A stretch of DNA of 64,000 nt from Alcaligenaceae bacterium SAGV5. GTDB lineage: Bacteria > Pseudomonadota > Gammaproteobacteria > Burkholderiales > Burkholderiaceae_B. Both the position numbers and the translations under genes were made by a program. Below the pieces are notes generated by a model. That model saw only the letters and a program-made list of their open reading frames with translations. It was not told the origin of the DNA and ran no database searches. The stretch spans positions 248,001 to 312,000 of the forward strand of contig SPDP01000001.1 in the NCBI GenBank assembly GCA_009360345.1, read 5' to 3'. Shown here piece after piece: positions 35,184-48,029 of the stretch (positions are counted from its first letter, which is position 1; each line of letters begins with the position of its first letter).

Positions 35184-36158
35184 ATGAAAAAGAATGCGCT
35201 GTTCGTTGCGGCCGCGACCTGGCCCGCCGCCGTCCTGCTGGCCTGTGCCTCGATGGCCGCGGGCGCGGCGGAAAGCTATCCGTCCAAGCCGGTACGCGTC
35301 ATCGTGCCGTTCCCGGCCGGGAGCTCGCCCGACATCGTGGCGCGCTACCTGTCGGGCAAGCTGGCCGAACGCATGGGCCAGCCCTTCGTGGTGGACAACC
35401 GCGCCGGCGCGGGCGGCATGCTGGGCGCCGAGGCCGTGGCCAAGGCCGCGCCCGACGGCCACACCATCTTCTTCATGGTCAATTCCATCGTGACCATGAA
35501 CCAGTTCATCTACAAGAAGCTGCCCTACGACCCGGTCAAGGACTTCGCGCCGGTCAGCATCGTCGCGGCCGTGCCCTACGTGCTCATCGCCAACAAGGAT
35601 TTCCCGCAGCGCACGCTGGCCGACCTGATCGCGACGGCGCGCGCCAAGCCAGCGTCGATCAACTACGCCTCCATGGGCGTGGGCGGCGCCGGCCACGTCA
35701 TCATGGAACTGATGACGTCGCTGGCGGGCGTGCGGCTGACGCACGTGCCCTACAAAAGCGGCGCCTTGGTCGACGTGATCGGCGGGCAGGTGCCGCTGAT
35801 CTTCCAGCCCACCACCACCGCCATCGAGCAGGTCAAGGCGGGGACCGTGATCCCGCTGGGCACGACCGGCAAGAAGCGCCTGCCCGCGCTGCCCGACACG
35901 CCGGCCATTGCCGAGGTGGTGCCCGGTTTCGAGGCCGACGGCTGGCAGGGCGTGGAGGCGCCGGCGGGCACGCCGCCCGCGGTGATCGACCGATTGAACA
36001 AGGAGATCGCCGCCGTGCTGGCGCTGCCCGAGACCTCGGGCAGGTTCGACGCGCTGGGCATCCAGGCCTGGCCCACGTCGCCGGGGGAGATGGGGCGGAT
36101 CATTGCCACGGACATCGACAAATGGGGCGGCGTCATCCGCCGGGCCGGCATCGATTGA
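35184..36158 (+). CDS. Bug-family substrate-binding protein
   Basis: This 324-aa binding protein has a signal peptide ending near ASMAAGAAE, PSKPVRVIVPFPAGSSPD, FVVDNRAGAGGMLG, DGHTIFFMVNS and HVPYKSGALVD. The usual DGYT is DGHT here. It lies 44 bp after the cupin gene and 54 bp before a class II aldolase, in a small operon under a LysR regulator. Confidence 0.92.
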   Translation: MKKNALFVAAATWPAAVLLACASMAAGAAESYPSKPVRVIVPFPAGSSPDIVARYLSGKLAERMGQPFVVDNRAGAGGMLGAEAVAKAAPDGHTIFFMVNSIVTMNQFIYKKLPYDPVKDFAPVSIVAAVPYVLIANKDFPQRTLADLIATARAKPASINYASMGVGGAGHVIMELMTSLAGVRLTHVPYKSGALVDVIGGQVPLIFQPTTTAIEQVKAGTVIPLGTTGKKRLPALPDTPAIAEVVPGFEADGWQGVEAPAGTPPAVIDRLNKEIAAVLALPETSGRFDALGIQAWPTSPGEMGRIIATDIDKWGGVIRRAGID

Positions 36159-36212
36159 TATTGATTGACCCGCCCGCGCGCGCAGGCGGATTTTCACCAG
36201 GATGGAGCGGAT

Positions 36213-36974
36213 ATGGCGAAGGCGGCGGGACCTGCCGGCATGGGCGAGGCGGAATGGGCGGCGCGGGTGGACCTGGCGGCGTGCTACCGATTGGTGGCGC
36301 ATTTCAGGATGGACGACCTGATCTACAACCACATCTCGGCCCGCGTGCCCGGCGCGCATGGGCATTTCCTGATCAATCCCTATGGCCTGGCCTACGAGGA
36401 GATCACGGCGTCCAGCCTGATCAAGATCGACCTGGACGGCAACGTGGTGGACGACGGCGGCCAGGACTACGGCATCAACCACGCCGGCTTCGTGATCCAC
36501 TCGGCCGTGCACCGCGCGCGGCCGCAGGTCGATTGCGTGATCCATACCCATACCCCCGCGGGCATGGCCATCTCGGCGCTGGAATGCGGCCTCCTGCCGT
36601 TGTCCCAGACGGCGATGTTCTTCGGCAAGGTGGCCATGCACGAGTATGAGGGCGTGGTGGTGGACCTGGGCGAACAGCAGCGCCTGGTCGCCGACCTGGG
36701 CGACAGCCAGGCGATGATCCTGCGCAACCATGGCCTCCTGACGGTCGGACCGTCCATCGCCGAAGCCTTCACCGCCATGTACTGGCTGGAACGCGCCTGC
36801 CAGGCCCAGGCGATGGCCATGGCTTGCAACACTCCGCTGCACCTGCCGACCCCACCCGTGGTCGAGCTGACCAACCACCTCTACAAGCCCACCACCCGCC
36901 GCCCTTTCGGCCTGCTGGAATGGCCGGCCTTACTACGCCTGTTGGACCGCCGCGACAATTCCTATAGGTCATGA
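36213..36974 (+). CDS. class II aldolase/adducin-family protein
   Basis: This 253-aa protein belongs to the zinc-dependent class II aldolases and their relatives (fuculose-phosphate aldolase, ribulose-5-phosphate epimerase, some decarboxylases). The zinc histidines are likely H111 and H113 in HTHTPAG and H173 in RNHGLLTVG; NHISARVPG near residue 39 is also typical. GGAG before the ATG at 36213 fixes the start. As last gene of the cupin-Bug unit it may cleave a hydroxy-keto acid, but the substrate is unknown. A dispersed repeat begins at its stop codon. Confidence 0.88.
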   Translation: MAKAAGPAGMGEAEWAARVDLAACYRLVAHFRMDDLIYNHISARVPGAHGHFLINPYGLAYEEITASSLIKIDLDGNVVDDGGQDYGINHAGFVIHSAVHRARPQVDCVIHTHTPAGMAISALECGLLPLSQTAMFFGKVAMHEYEGVVVDLGEQQRLVADLGDSQAMILRNHGLLTVGPSIAEAFTAMYWLERACQAQAMAMACNTPLHLPTPPVVELTNHLYKPTTRRPFGLLEWPALLRLLDRRDNSYRS

Positions 36975-37049
36975 CCCCCCTAAGCCCTGACGGGCGCCCC
37001 CCAGGGGCGGCACTGGCGGACCGGCAAAGCCGGATCCGCGGTGCCCTGG
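36975..37049 (+). repeat. dispersed GC-rich repeat, copy 4
   Basis: CCCCCCTAAGCCCTGACGGG starts one base after the aldolase stop, followed by GCGCCCCCCAGGGGCGG, then the hairpin GGACCGGCAAAGCCGGATCC and GCGGTGCCCTGG. It is the first of three copies in the region before atpI and is inverted relative to copies 5 and 6. Confidence 0.85.
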
Positions 37050-37095
37050 ATCAAGGCAAGCATGCGGTGCTCCGCATCGAGATAACCCCACCAGA

Positions 37096-37179
37096 CCCAG
37101 GATGCGGTGGATCCGGCTCAGCCGGTCCACCCGCATCGCCCCCTTGAGGGGGCGCCCGAAGGGCGTAGGGGGTGGGTTT
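37096..37179 (-). repeat. dispersed GC-rich repeat, copy 5
   Basis: It has CCCAGGATGCGGTGGATCCGG, the hairpin GGATCCGGCTCAGCCGGTCC, then CGCCCCCTTGAGGGGGCGCC and CGAAGGGCGTAGGGGGTGGG, in the opposite direction to copy 4. Confidence 0.85.
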
Positions 37180-37182
37180 CCC

Positions 37183-37233
37183 TTCCGGTCCACCCGCATC
37201 GCCCCCTGGGGGGCGCGTGAGCGCGTAGGGGGA
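37183..37233 (-). repeat. dispersed GC-rich repeat, copy 6 (partial)
   Basis: Only the right half is present: TTCCGGTCCACCCGCATCG, CCCCCTGGGGGGCGCG, GAGCGCGTAGGGGG. It directly follows copy 5 and repeats its CCGGTCCACCCGCATCGCCCC segment, as if by a partial tandem duplication. The remaining bases up to atpI hold only a promoter. Confidence 0.8.
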
Positions 37234-37244
37234 GCCACCTCCAT

Positions 37245-37273
37245 TTGATCGGCTGGGGTAAACCCGCTATACT
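37245..37273 (+). promoter_or_regulatory. promoter of the atp operon
   Basis: TTGATC (37245-37250) and TATACT (37268-37273) with exactly 17 bp spacing form a good sigma-70 promoter. The start point would be near 37280, about 40 bases before atpI. Confidence 0.75.
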
Positions 37274-37320
37274 CGTATGGTTTGTCGGAAAGCAGGTCTT
37301 GAAAAGGTGCAAGTCGTCCG

Positions 37321-37917
37321 ATGAAGACGATCGAAGACGATCCGCGCCCTTCAGACGCATACGGAAAAGCGGCCAGCAGAAGCGGAGCCACGGGGACTGC
37401 GCAGCAGGAGACATCCAGCGCGCGCGACCGGGAGACCGGCGAACCTGATCCATGGGGTTGGGAGGCTCGCGACGCCGAGCGTCTGCGTTCCAATGAACAG
37501 ATAGAACCGCTTCGGCTTACCGAAGCAGAACGGATGGTGTTGCGCCGGCAGGCCGTGCGGGACTTGCTGCGTGCGATAATTGTTCAGATTGCTGTCAGCA
37601 TAGTCGTTGCCGTGCTGGCCTACGCGGTGTCCGGGAGTGCCGCAGGGCTCTCGGCGCTGGCTGGCGCCGCGGCATACGTCATTCCCAACGCCTTGTTCGC
37701 ATTCAGGCTGATTCTGAGTGTGCAGAAGCCGGGGGGAGCAAACCCCGCAACGTTTTTCTTCGGCGAGTTCTTCAAGATCGCCGTCGCTGTCGTGTTCATC
37801 GTCGCAGCGGCGAAGTTCGGTCGTGAATGGCTTGTTTGGCCCGCCTTTCTGGCGGGCTTGGTGTGTGCGCTCAAAAGCCAGTGGCTGGTACTGGCTTTCG
37901 GCAAGAAAATGGATTGA
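37321..37917 (+). CDS. atpI: ATP synthase subunit I
   Basis: AtpI is a small membrane protein that helps assemble the c-ring of F-type ATP synthase. The 198-aa product has an unusually long charged N-terminal tail (about 75 residues) and then four hydrophobic segments, ending with the typical WPAFLAGLVCALKSQWLVLAF. It opens the operon atpIBEFHAGDC directly after the promoter. A shorter protein starting at a later methionine is possible, but none has a better ribosome site. Confidence 0.85.
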   Translation: MKTIEDDPRPSDAYGKAASRSGATGTAQQETSSARDRETGEPDPWGWEARDAERLRSNEQIEPLRLTEAERMVLRRQAVRDLLRAIIVQIAVSIVVAVLAYAVSGSAAGLSALAGAAAYVIPNALFAFRLILSVQKPGGANPATFFFGEFFKIAVAVVFIVAAAKFGREWLVWPAFLAGLVCALKSQWLVLAFGKKMD

Positions 37918-38862
<945 letters not shown>

Positions 38863-38867
38863 TCGGG

Positions 38868-38945
38868 CTCCCCCGTACGCCCTGCGGGCGCCCCCCAGGG
38901 GGCGGTGCTGGCGGACCGGCGGAGCCGGATCCGCGGCACCCTGGG
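38868..38945 (+). repeat. dispersed GC-rich repeat, copy 7 (between atpB and atpE)
   Basis: CTCCCCCGTACGCCCTGCGG begins it, followed by GCGCCCCCCAGGGGGCGG, the hairpin GGACCGGCGGAGCCGGATCC and GCGGCACCCTGGGTG. The C-rich end abuts the atpB stop. It occupies part of a 243-bp spacer, the longest in the operon. Confidence 0.85.
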
Positions 38946-39075
38946 TGAAGTTGGAGGCTGGCGGATAGCAGTTGCTCGCCGGTGAGTTGTTTGGAAATGC
39001 GGGTCGGGGCGGGTTTCGCCGCGATCCTGTAGCAAGTTAGCAGTATCCGTGGTTTCGATTTTTCAACATAACTAG

Positions 39076-39348
<273 letters not shown>

Positions 39349-39430
39349 GACCTCTATTCGACATGACCGCTCCGTGACGCGGCCCCGGCCCTCGTCACGG
39401 ATGATGTCCTTTTCCGAATAAGGAAACACC

Positions 39431-39901
39431 GTGAATCTGAACGCGACACTCGTCTTCCAGATGCTCGTGTTCTTCATTCTGGCGTGGTTCACGATGAAGT
39501 TCGTGTGGCCGCCTCTGATGAAGTCCATCGAAGAGCGCCGTCTGAAGATCGCCGAAGGCCTCGCCTCGGCCGAGAAAGGCAAGGCCGAACTGGTGCAGGC
39601 CGAGGCCCGTATCGGTCAGATCGAAGCCGCTGCCAAGTCTGACAACCAGGCTCGCCTGGCCCAGGCCGAGAAGCAGGCCGTAGCCCTGATCGAGCAAGCC
39701 CGCAAGGACGCCGAGGCCGAACGTGCCCGCATCCTCGAGCAAGCCCGCCAGGAAGCGCAGCAGGAAGCCCAGCGCGCCCGCGAAGGCCTGCGCGATGCCG
39801 TGGCGCAACTGGCCGTGAAAGGCGCCGAGGAAATCCTCAAGCGCGAAGTCAACGCCCAGGTGCATGCCGAACTGCTCGGCCAGTTGAAGGCGCAGTTGTA
39901 A
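39431..39901 (+). CDS. atpF: F0F1 ATP synthase subunit b
   Basis: Subunit b is the membrane-anchored peripheral stalk. The 156-aa product has one N-terminal helix ([19 protein letters not shown]) followed by a long charged coiled coil rich in Ala, Glu, Lys and Arg. It begins with GTG, set by AAGGA about eight bases upstream. Confidence 0.96.
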   Translation: MNLNATLVFQMLVFFILAWFTMKFVWPPLMKSIEERRLKIAEGLASAEKGKAELVQAEARIGQIEAAAKSDNQARLAQAEKQAVALIEQARKDAEAERARILEQARQEAQQEAQRAREGLRDAVAQLAVKGAEEILKREVNAQVHAELLGQLKAQL

Positions 39902-39991
39902 TGAAGAACCCGCGCGGGTGGCACGAGCAACGCGTGCCGCTCACGCGTTTGCGAATCACCTCGCTAACCGTATCAGGCATCGAGAGCCACC

Positions 39992-40531
39992 ATGGCTGAA
40001 CTGTCCACCATCGCCCGGCCATACGCTGAAGCGCTGTTCGGCGTCGCCCGTGCAGATAGCGCAGGCCTTGCCGCCTGGGCCGAGCTTGTCGCCGAAATGG
40101 CCCAGGCAGCCGCGCACCCCGAGGTGCGCAGCGCCATCGCCGATCCCAAGCTCGACGACGCACAGCGAGTCGAATTGTTCACGGCGACGCTGAAGACGCC
40201 TCTTTCGCCCGCCGCGCGCAATTTCGTGACGCTGTTGGTCGAGAACGACCGTCTGCTGCTGCTGCCCGAGATCGCATCGCAGTTCCTGTGGCTCAAGAAC
40301 CGCCACGAGGGCACCGCCGATGCCGAGATCGCCAGCGCCTTCGCGTTGACCGATGCCCAGGTTGCCGACCTGGTCGCCGGGCTGGAAAAGAAATTCGGCG
40401 TGAAGATCAAGCCCACCGTCCGGGTCGACGCTTCGCTGATCGGCGGCGTGCGAGTGGCCGTCGGGGATCAGGTGCTCGATACCTCCGTGCGTGCGCAGCT
40501 TGATCGCATGCGCGACGCGCTCGTCGCATAG
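39992..40531 (+). CDS. atpH: F0F1 ATP synthase subunit delta
   Basis: Delta links the top of F1 to the b stalk. The 179-aa product has the conserved N-terminal [12 protein letters not shown] and the C-terminal [17 protein letters not shown] with [19 protein letters not shown]. Length and position are normal for the operon. Confidence 0.96.
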   Translation: MAELSTIARPYAEALFGVARADSAGLAAWAELVAEMAQAAAHPEVRSAIADPKLDDAQRVELFTATLKTPLSPAARNFVTLLVENDRLLLLPEIASQFLWLKNRHEGTADAEIASAFALTDAQVADLVAGLEKKFGVKIKPTVRVDASLIGGVRVAVGDQVLDTSVRAQLDRMRDALVA

Positions 40532-40584
40532 TTCGGTCGCTGCGCACACATCGGCACCGAGAGAAAGGATTCCAGGAGTCAACC

Positions 40585-42126
<1,542 letters not shown>

Positions 42127-42188
42127 AGCAGGGTACACGGGGCGCCCCAGCTCGGCGCCTCTCTGTGAACACTGACAGGGGAAGATAG

Positions 42189-43067
42189 ATGCCCGGAATC
42201 AAGGAAATCCGTACCAAGATCAAGAGCGTGCAAAACACGCGCAAGATCACCAAGGCGATGGAAATGGTCGCCGCGTCCAAGATGCGCAAGGCGCAGGAAC
42301 GGATGCGCACGGCCCGCCCGTATGCCGACAAGGTGCGCAACATCGCTGCGCACATGGCGCAAGCCAATCCCGACTACGAACACGCCTACCTGGCCAAGCG
42401 CGACGACATCAAGGCCGCCGGCCTGATCGTGGTCACGACTGACAAGGGCCTGTGCGGCGCGCTGAACACCAACATTCTGCGCGCGGTGCTCAATCGCCTG
42501 AAGGACTCCGAGGCGAAGGGCATCAAGGTCCAGACCACGGCCATCGGCAACAAGGGCCTGGGCTTCCTGACCCGTCTCGACGCCAGCGTCGTGTCCCAGG
42601 CGGTGCAACTGGGCGACGCGCCCAACCTCGAACGCCTGATCGGCGCGATCAAGGTGCAGTTGGACGCGTATGCCGAAGGCAAGGTCGACGTGGTGTACCT
42701 CGCGTACAACCGCTTCATCAACACGATGAAGCAGGAGCCCGTGATCGAGCAGTTGCTGCCGCTGTCGGCCGAACGCTTCGCGCAGACCGAGGAAGAGAAG
42801 AAGGCCTACTCGTGGGACTACATCTACGAACCCGATGCCAAGTCGGTCGTCGATGAACTCCTGCTGCGCTACGTCGAAGCGCTGGTGTACCAAGCCGTTG
42901 CCGAAAACATGGCGTCCGAGCAGTCCGCCCGGATGGTGGCCATGAAGGCTGCATCGGACAACGCCAAGAAGGTGATCGGCGATCTGCAACTGGTCTACAA
43001 CAAGACCCGCCAGGCAGCCATCACCAAGGAAATTTCGGAAATCGTGGGCGGGGCGGCGGCTGTATAA
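42189..43067 (+). CDS. atpG: F0F1 ATP synthase subunit gamma
   Basis: Gamma is the central rotating shaft. The 292-aa product has the N-terminal [20 protein letters not shown] helix and the C-terminal [19 protein letters not shown] helix, the two most conserved parts of the family. It lies between atpA and atpD as usual. Confidence 0.97.
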   Translation: MPGIKEIRTKIKSVQNTRKITKAMEMVAASKMRKAQERMRTARPYADKVRNIAAHMAQANPDYEHAYLAKRDDIKAAGLIVVTTDKGLCGALNTNILRAVLNRLKDSEAKGIKVQTTAIGNKGLGFLTRLDASVVSQAVQLGDAPNLERLIGAIKVQLDAYAEGKVDVVYLAYNRFINTMKQEPVIEQLLPLSAERFAQTEEEKKAYSWDYIYEPDAKSVVDELLLRYVEALVYQAVAENMASEQSARMVAMKAASDNAKKVIGDLQLVYNKTRQAAITKEISEIVGGAAAV

Positions 43068-43085
43068 GCCGGCGCGACGTCTTAA

Positions 43086-44528
<1,443 letters not shown>

Positions 44529-44529
44529 T

Positions 44530-44607
44530 CCCCCCTACGCCCTGACGGGCGCCCCCCAGGGGGCGGCACTGGCGGACCGGCAAAGCCGGATCCGCGGTGC
44601 CCTGGGT
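44530..44607 (+). repeat. dispersed GC-rich repeat, copy 8 (between atpD and atpC)
   Basis: CCCCCCTACGCCCTGACGGG, GCGCCCCCCAGGGGGCGG, CACTGGCGGACCGGC, AAAGCCGGATCCGCGG, GCCCTGGG: this is nearly identical to copy 4, about 7.5 kb away. It fills half of the 149-bp spacer between the last two atp genes. Confidence 0.88.
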
Positions 44608-44677
44608 CTAGTGCCGCTGTCTTGGGGTGGGGTGCTGGTGCAGGTGCTGCGCAGCGTGCGGCACAGGAGAATTGAGT

Positions 44678-45100
44678 ATGGCAACTATTCATGTAGACGT
44701 CGTCAGCGCGGAAGCGTCGATCTTCGCCGGCGAGGCGAAGTTCGTGGCGTTGCCTGGCGAGGCGGGCGAGCTGGGCATTCTGCCCGGCCACACGCCGCTG
44801 ATCTCGCGTATCCGCCCGGGTACGGTGAAGATCTCGCGCGCGGACAACGGCGAGGAAGAGCACATCTTCGTGGCCGGCGGTCTGCTCGAGATCCAACCGG
44901 GTACCGTGACGGTGCTGGCCGACACGGCCATCCGCAGCCACGACCTGGACGAGGCCAAGGCCGAGCAGGCTCGCAAGGCGGCGGAAGAAGCGCTGCGCAA
45001 TGCCAAGGACAAGGCCGAAGTGGCCGTGGTCGAGGCCGAGCTGGCGATGCTGGCCGCGCAATTGGCCGCCATCCGCAAGTTGCGGGGCGGAAGAAGCTAA
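44678..45100 (+). CDS. atpC: F0F1 ATP synthase subunit epsilon
   Basis: Epsilon couples rotation to F1 and inhibits ATP hydrolysis through its C-terminal helices. The 140-aa product has the N-terminal beta-sandwich ([29 protein letters not shown]) and C-terminal helices rich in Ala and Lys. The ATG at 44678 follows AGGAG. It ends the operon. Confidence 0.96.
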   Translation: MATIHVDVVSAEASIFAGEAKFVALPGEAGELGILPGHTPLISRIRPGTVKISRADNGEEEHIFVAGGLLEIQPGTVTVLADTAIRSHDLDEAKAEQARKAAEEALRNAKDKAEVAVVEAELAMLAAQLAAIRKLRGGRS

Positions 45101-45150
45101 ACGCCCCGGCGCGCCTGTGCGCGCGGCAGTCGGTGGATCATCATTCGCCC

Positions 45151-45208
45151 GCCCCGGTTCCCACTGCAACGCGATGAGCGTGGCGGTGGGACCGGGGCGC
45201 GGTGTTTT
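45151..45208 (+). terminator. terminator of the atp operon
   Basis: A long stem (GCCCCGGTTCCCAC at 45151-45164, GTGGGACCGGGGC at 45186-45198, one bulged T) with a 21-nt loop is followed by GCGGTG and four T. It lies 50 bp after atpC. Confidence 0.7.
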
Positions 45209-45250
45209 CTGCGGGCCCAACGCAACGTTGCGCCTGGCGGCGCGGCGGCG

Positions 45251-46033
45251 CTATGCCAGCAACTGTCTGGTTCGAAGATAAGAGGCGACTATTTCGTCGA
45301 AGCCGGCAGGGTCCTCGATGCAGCAGGCATGGCCGGTGCCGGGCAGAATGCGATGGACGGCATTCGGAATCAGGCTGGCGGTCTTGCGTCCGTCGTCGAG
45401 CGAAATGTCGAATTCGCCATTGACCACCAAGGTGGGAATGGCCAGCGATGGCAGGCGGGACGTCATGTCCAAGGCCGCCCGCGCCTGGAAGATCTGCGCG
45501 ATGGCTGCCCCGGACAGGGACGGGCCCACTTCGGCAAATCTATCCAGCAGGTAGGCGCCAAGCCTGGATCGGGCAAACCGCGGAGCGACCAGTTCGTGCA
45601 GGTGCTCGCGCTGGTAGCGGGCCACGCCCAGGTTGCCGTAGCCGTCGATGCGGCGGTCGAAGTTCATGCCGCCGCTGCCGCCGCCAACCAGTACGATGGC
45701 CCGGAACAACTCGGGCCGCTCGAGGCCGAGCAGCAGTGCGATGCCCGATCCGACGCTCGCGCCCATCAACACGGCCTCATCGATCCCCAGGTCTTCGCAC
45801 ACGCCCAGTACGTCTTCGGCCATGTCGAGAATGGAGAACCCGCCCGATGGTTTGTCCGATCGTCCATAACCCCGGATATCGACCGAGACCACCTTGAACC
45901 AGGTGGAAAAGTGCGCCACCTGATAGAGCCAGAGCCGATGATCGAAAGGATTGGCGTGGATGAGGACCATGGGCATGCCCTCGCCGGAGACTTCGTAGTA
46001 GATACTGACGCCGTTGCGGGTGCTGTATGGCAT
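45251..46033 (-). CDS. alpha/beta hydrolase, possible enol-lactonase or C-C hydrolase
   Basis: This 260-aa alpha/beta hydrolase has the nucleophile S93 in GASVGSG, the acid in NGEFDIS and the histidine in GTGHACCIEDP. It resembles the PcaD/BioH-like group in which 3-oxoadipate enol-lactonases and other catabolic hydrolases fall. It lies 24 bp downstream of a Bug gene on the same strand, and opposite a Rieske dioxygenase and dehydrogenase controlled by the same IclR site, so a role in the same pathway is likely. The substrate is not known. Confidence 0.82.
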   Translation of the reverse strand: MPYSTRNGVSIYYEVSGEGMPMVLIHANPFDHRLWLYQVAHFSTWFKVVSVDIRGYGRSDKPSGGFSILDMAEDVLGVCEDLGIDEAVLMGASVGSGIALLLGLERPELFRAIVLVGGGSGGMNFDRRIDGYGNLGVARYQREHLHELVAPRFARSRLGAYLLDRFAEVGPSLSGAAIAQIFQARAALDMTSRLPSLAIPTLVVNGEFDISLDDGRKTASLIPNAVHRILPGTGHACCIEDPAGFDEIVASYLRTRQLLA

Positions 46034-46057
46034 GCGAGGCCTGCGCGTTGGCGGGGT

Positions 46058-47026
46058 TCAGTCGAGCTTGGTACCGGTATTCCGGATGACTGTGCTCCAG
46101 CGCTCGCGCTCTTGCTTGATGAACTTCGCCATGTCGGCCGGCGTTCCGCCGATCGGGTCCGCATTCATCTGGGACAGCCGCGTCATCGTGTCGGGTTCCT
46201 TGAGAATCTCGTTGACCACCGCGGACAGCTTGTTGACGATGTGCTCGGGCGTCTTGGGCGGGGCGGCCATGCCGAACCAGGTCATCGACACGAATCCCGG
46301 GATGACTTCGCCGATCGCGGGCACGTCCGGCAGCCCGACTTTACGCGACTCGCTGCCAACTCCGAGCGCGATCAGCTGGCCTTTGCGCACAAAGGGCAGC
46401 ACCGAGCCGAGATCCACGAAGGCAATGTCGGTTTCGCCCGAGACCACCGCCGCGAGCGCCGGGCCGCTGCCGGAATAGGGGATCTGGAAAATCTTGACCT
46501 TAGCCAGCTGCTTGAACATTTCCGCAGCCAGGTGCGGGGTGGAGCCGGTGCCGCCCGAGGAATAGTTGAGCTTGTCCGGCCTTGCCCGGGCGGTTTTCAA
46601 CAAGTCCTGGAGGTTTTTGACCCCGGATTTGGGATTGGCCACCAGTGTGCTCGGGCTCGTGGCGATGACCGATATCGGGACGAATTCATCCGGCACGAAC
46701 GTGAGCTTCGAATACAGGGCTTGGCTGGTCACCAGCGGTCCGGGAGCGGTGAAGAGCAGCGTATAGCCATCGGGAGCCGCGCGAAAAACAGCATCGGCCC
46801 CGATGTTGCCCGAGCTGCCGGGGCGGTTGTCGACGAAGACGGTCTGGCCCAGGTGCTTGCCCAATTTGTCGGCGATCAATCTGGCGAAGGTGTCGGAACC
46901 GGCACCGGGCGCATAGGGCACGATGAAACGGATCGGATGGTTCGGATAGTCGTCGCCCTGTGCGTGGGCGCCCGTACAGAAGAGGAAGGCAGACAGGGCA
47001 AGGGCAGAGATTTTCAGGATCTTCAT
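46058..47026 (-). CDS. Bug-family substrate-binding protein
   Basis: This 322-aa binding protein has a signal peptide (KISALALSAFLFCTGAHA), PNHPIRFIVPYAPGAGSD, FVDNRPGSSGNIG, DGYTLLFTAPG and QIPYSGSGPALA. The ATG at 47026 is preceded by AGAGG. It is transcribed divergently from an IclR gene, with a good minus-strand promoter between them, and is followed by a hydrolase. Its ligand is probably the substrate of the Rieske dioxygenase on the other side. Confidence 0.92.
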   Translation of the reverse strand: MKILKISALALSAFLFCTGAHAQGDDYPNHPIRFIVPYAPGAGSDTFARLIADKLGKHLGQTVFVDNRPGSSGNIGADAVFRAAPDGYTLLFTAPGPLVTSQALYSKLTFVPDEFVPISVIATSPSTLVANPKSGVKNLQDLLKTARARPDKLNYSSGGTGSTPHLAAEMFKQLAKVKIFQIPYSGSGPALAAVVSGETDIAFVDLGSVLPFVRKGQLIALGVGSESRKVGLPDVPAIGEVIPGFVSMTWFGMAAPPKTPEHIVNKLSAVVNEILKEPDTMTRLSQMNADPIGGTPADMAKFIKQERERWSTVIRNTGTKLD

Positions 47027-47054
47027 CGCGGCCTCTGGATGGCATGGTGAAACG

Positions 47055-47083
47055 ATGATGAATTCGCGGAATAGGCGTGTCAA
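47055..47083 (-). promoter_or_regulatory. promoter of Bug/hydrolase unit
   Basis: On the minus strand TTGACA (47083-47078) and CATCAT (47060-47055) lie 17 bp apart. The GATTCTG operator sits about 15 bp upstream of the -35 box, a position that suits an activator. Confidence 0.55.
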
Positions 47084-47098
47084 CAAAAAATAGAAGTT

Positions 47099-47117
47099 GA
47101 TTCTGTTTGGCAGAATC
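47099..47117. promoter_or_regulatory. IclR operator 1 (GATTCTG-N5-CAGAATC)
   Basis: A perfect palindrome with 7-bp arms and a TTTGG spacer lies 14 bases before the IclR ATG and between divergent genes. The same motif recurs before the Rieske dioxygenase gene. Confidence 0.8.
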
Positions 47118-47131
47118 CTTACCATTTCCCC

Positions 47132-47890
47132 ATGAACAATGAAATCGTTGCTTCCGTCGACCGCGCCATCCGCATACTGAATGCCTTTGCGGAAGACGGT
47201 ACGCCCATGACGTTGCACGACCTGTCCTTGCGGACCGGTTTCTACAAGAGCACCATCCTGCGTCTGCTTTCGACGCTGATCGAGCATGGCTGCGTCCTTC
47301 GCCTCGACAACGGGACGTACCAGCCCGGGCCGACGCTCGCGCGCTGGGGCCGGCTGTACCTCGGGTCGGTCAAGAGCGAAACCCATATCACCCCCTTGCT
47401 CGAGAAACTCGCCGGGGATACCGGGGAAAGCGCGACGTTCTATGCCAGGCAATCGGACGAAACACGCATTTGCGTCGCGCGGGTGGACAGCAATCGATCC
47501 ATCAGGGACCACGTGCGTGTGGGCGATATCGCGCCGCTCGGAACGGGCGCCGGCGGCAAGGTCCTGCTCAGGTTCGACCCGGCGATCCGGAAGGCCCGCC
47601 CGCAGGAAACAATGGTGATCGTCAGCATAGGCGGCCGCGATTCGGAAATCGCGGGGCTTGGGACGCCGGTGTTCGGCGCGGGCGGCTCGCTGCGCGGCGC
47701 CATGACCGTTTCCGGCACCGTGACCCGGTTCACCGAGGCGGCGATTGCCAAATACGCCAAAGCCCTGCTTACGAGCGCCATGGAACTGACCGTGTTGTTC
47801 GGCGGGGATCCGCAGGCGCATCAGGCGGCCCTCGGTTCCAACCCCATCCGCCTCGAGTTCAGTCCCAAGGGAAAACTCTGCGCTTCCTAG
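47132..47890 (+). CDS. IclR-family transcriptional regulator
   Basis: This 252-aa IclR protein has the winged HTH (LHDLSLRTGFYKSTILRLLSTL, about residues 27-49) and an effector domain (SATFYARQ, VGDIAPLGTGAGGKVLL). It lies between a divergent Bug/hydrolase pair and a downstream Rieske dioxygenase unit. Matching GATTCTG/CAGAAT palindromes occur directly before its own start and before the dioxygenase, so it most likely binds both and its own promoter. No strong ribosome site is present before the ATG. Confidence 0.92.
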   Translation: MNNEIVASVDRAIRILNAFAEDGTPMTLHDLSLRTGFYKSTILRLLSTLIEHGCVLRLDNGTYQPGPTLARWGRLYLGSVKSETHITPLLEKLAGDTGESATFYARQSDETRICVARVDSNRSIRDHVRVGDIAPLGTGAGGKVLLRFDPAIRKARPQETMVIVSIGGRDSEIAGLGTPVFGAGGSLRGAMTVSGTVTRFTEAAIAKYAKALLTSAMELTVLFGGDPQAHQAALGSNPIRLEFSPKGKLCAS

Positions 47891-47979
47891 GGCGACTGGC
47901 CGGCGCAGGCGCGCCGGTTCTCCACTTCCCGCTTTTCCCGCCATCCCTGGAACCCTCCTGCCGGCGCGCCTGTGCGTAG

Positions 47980-48008
47980 TTGACAGGCAAAGCCTCCGGC
48001 CGCAGAAT
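47980..48008 (+). promoter_or_regulatory. promoter of two-subunit Rieske dioxygenase unit
   Basis: TTGACA (47980-47985) and CAGAAT (48003-48008) are separated by 17 bp. The -10 box is the left half of a CAGAAT-GA-ATTCTG palindrome, so a bound regulator would block RNA polymerase. Confidence 0.6.
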
Positions 48009-48016
48009 GAATTCTG
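48003..48016. promoter_or_regulatory. IclR operator 2 (everted CAGAAT-GA-ATTCTG)
   Basis: The same 6-bp half sites as in operators 1 and 3 are present here but in the outward order, with a 2-bp spacer, overlapping the -10 box. Confidence 0.6.
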
Positions 48017-48029
48017 AGAGACGGTACTT

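Noticed and set aside
34383-36878. An 831-codon minus-strand frame across the cupin, Bug and aldolase genes
   Set aside because: It is antisense to three recognisable genes and has no start signals or family features.
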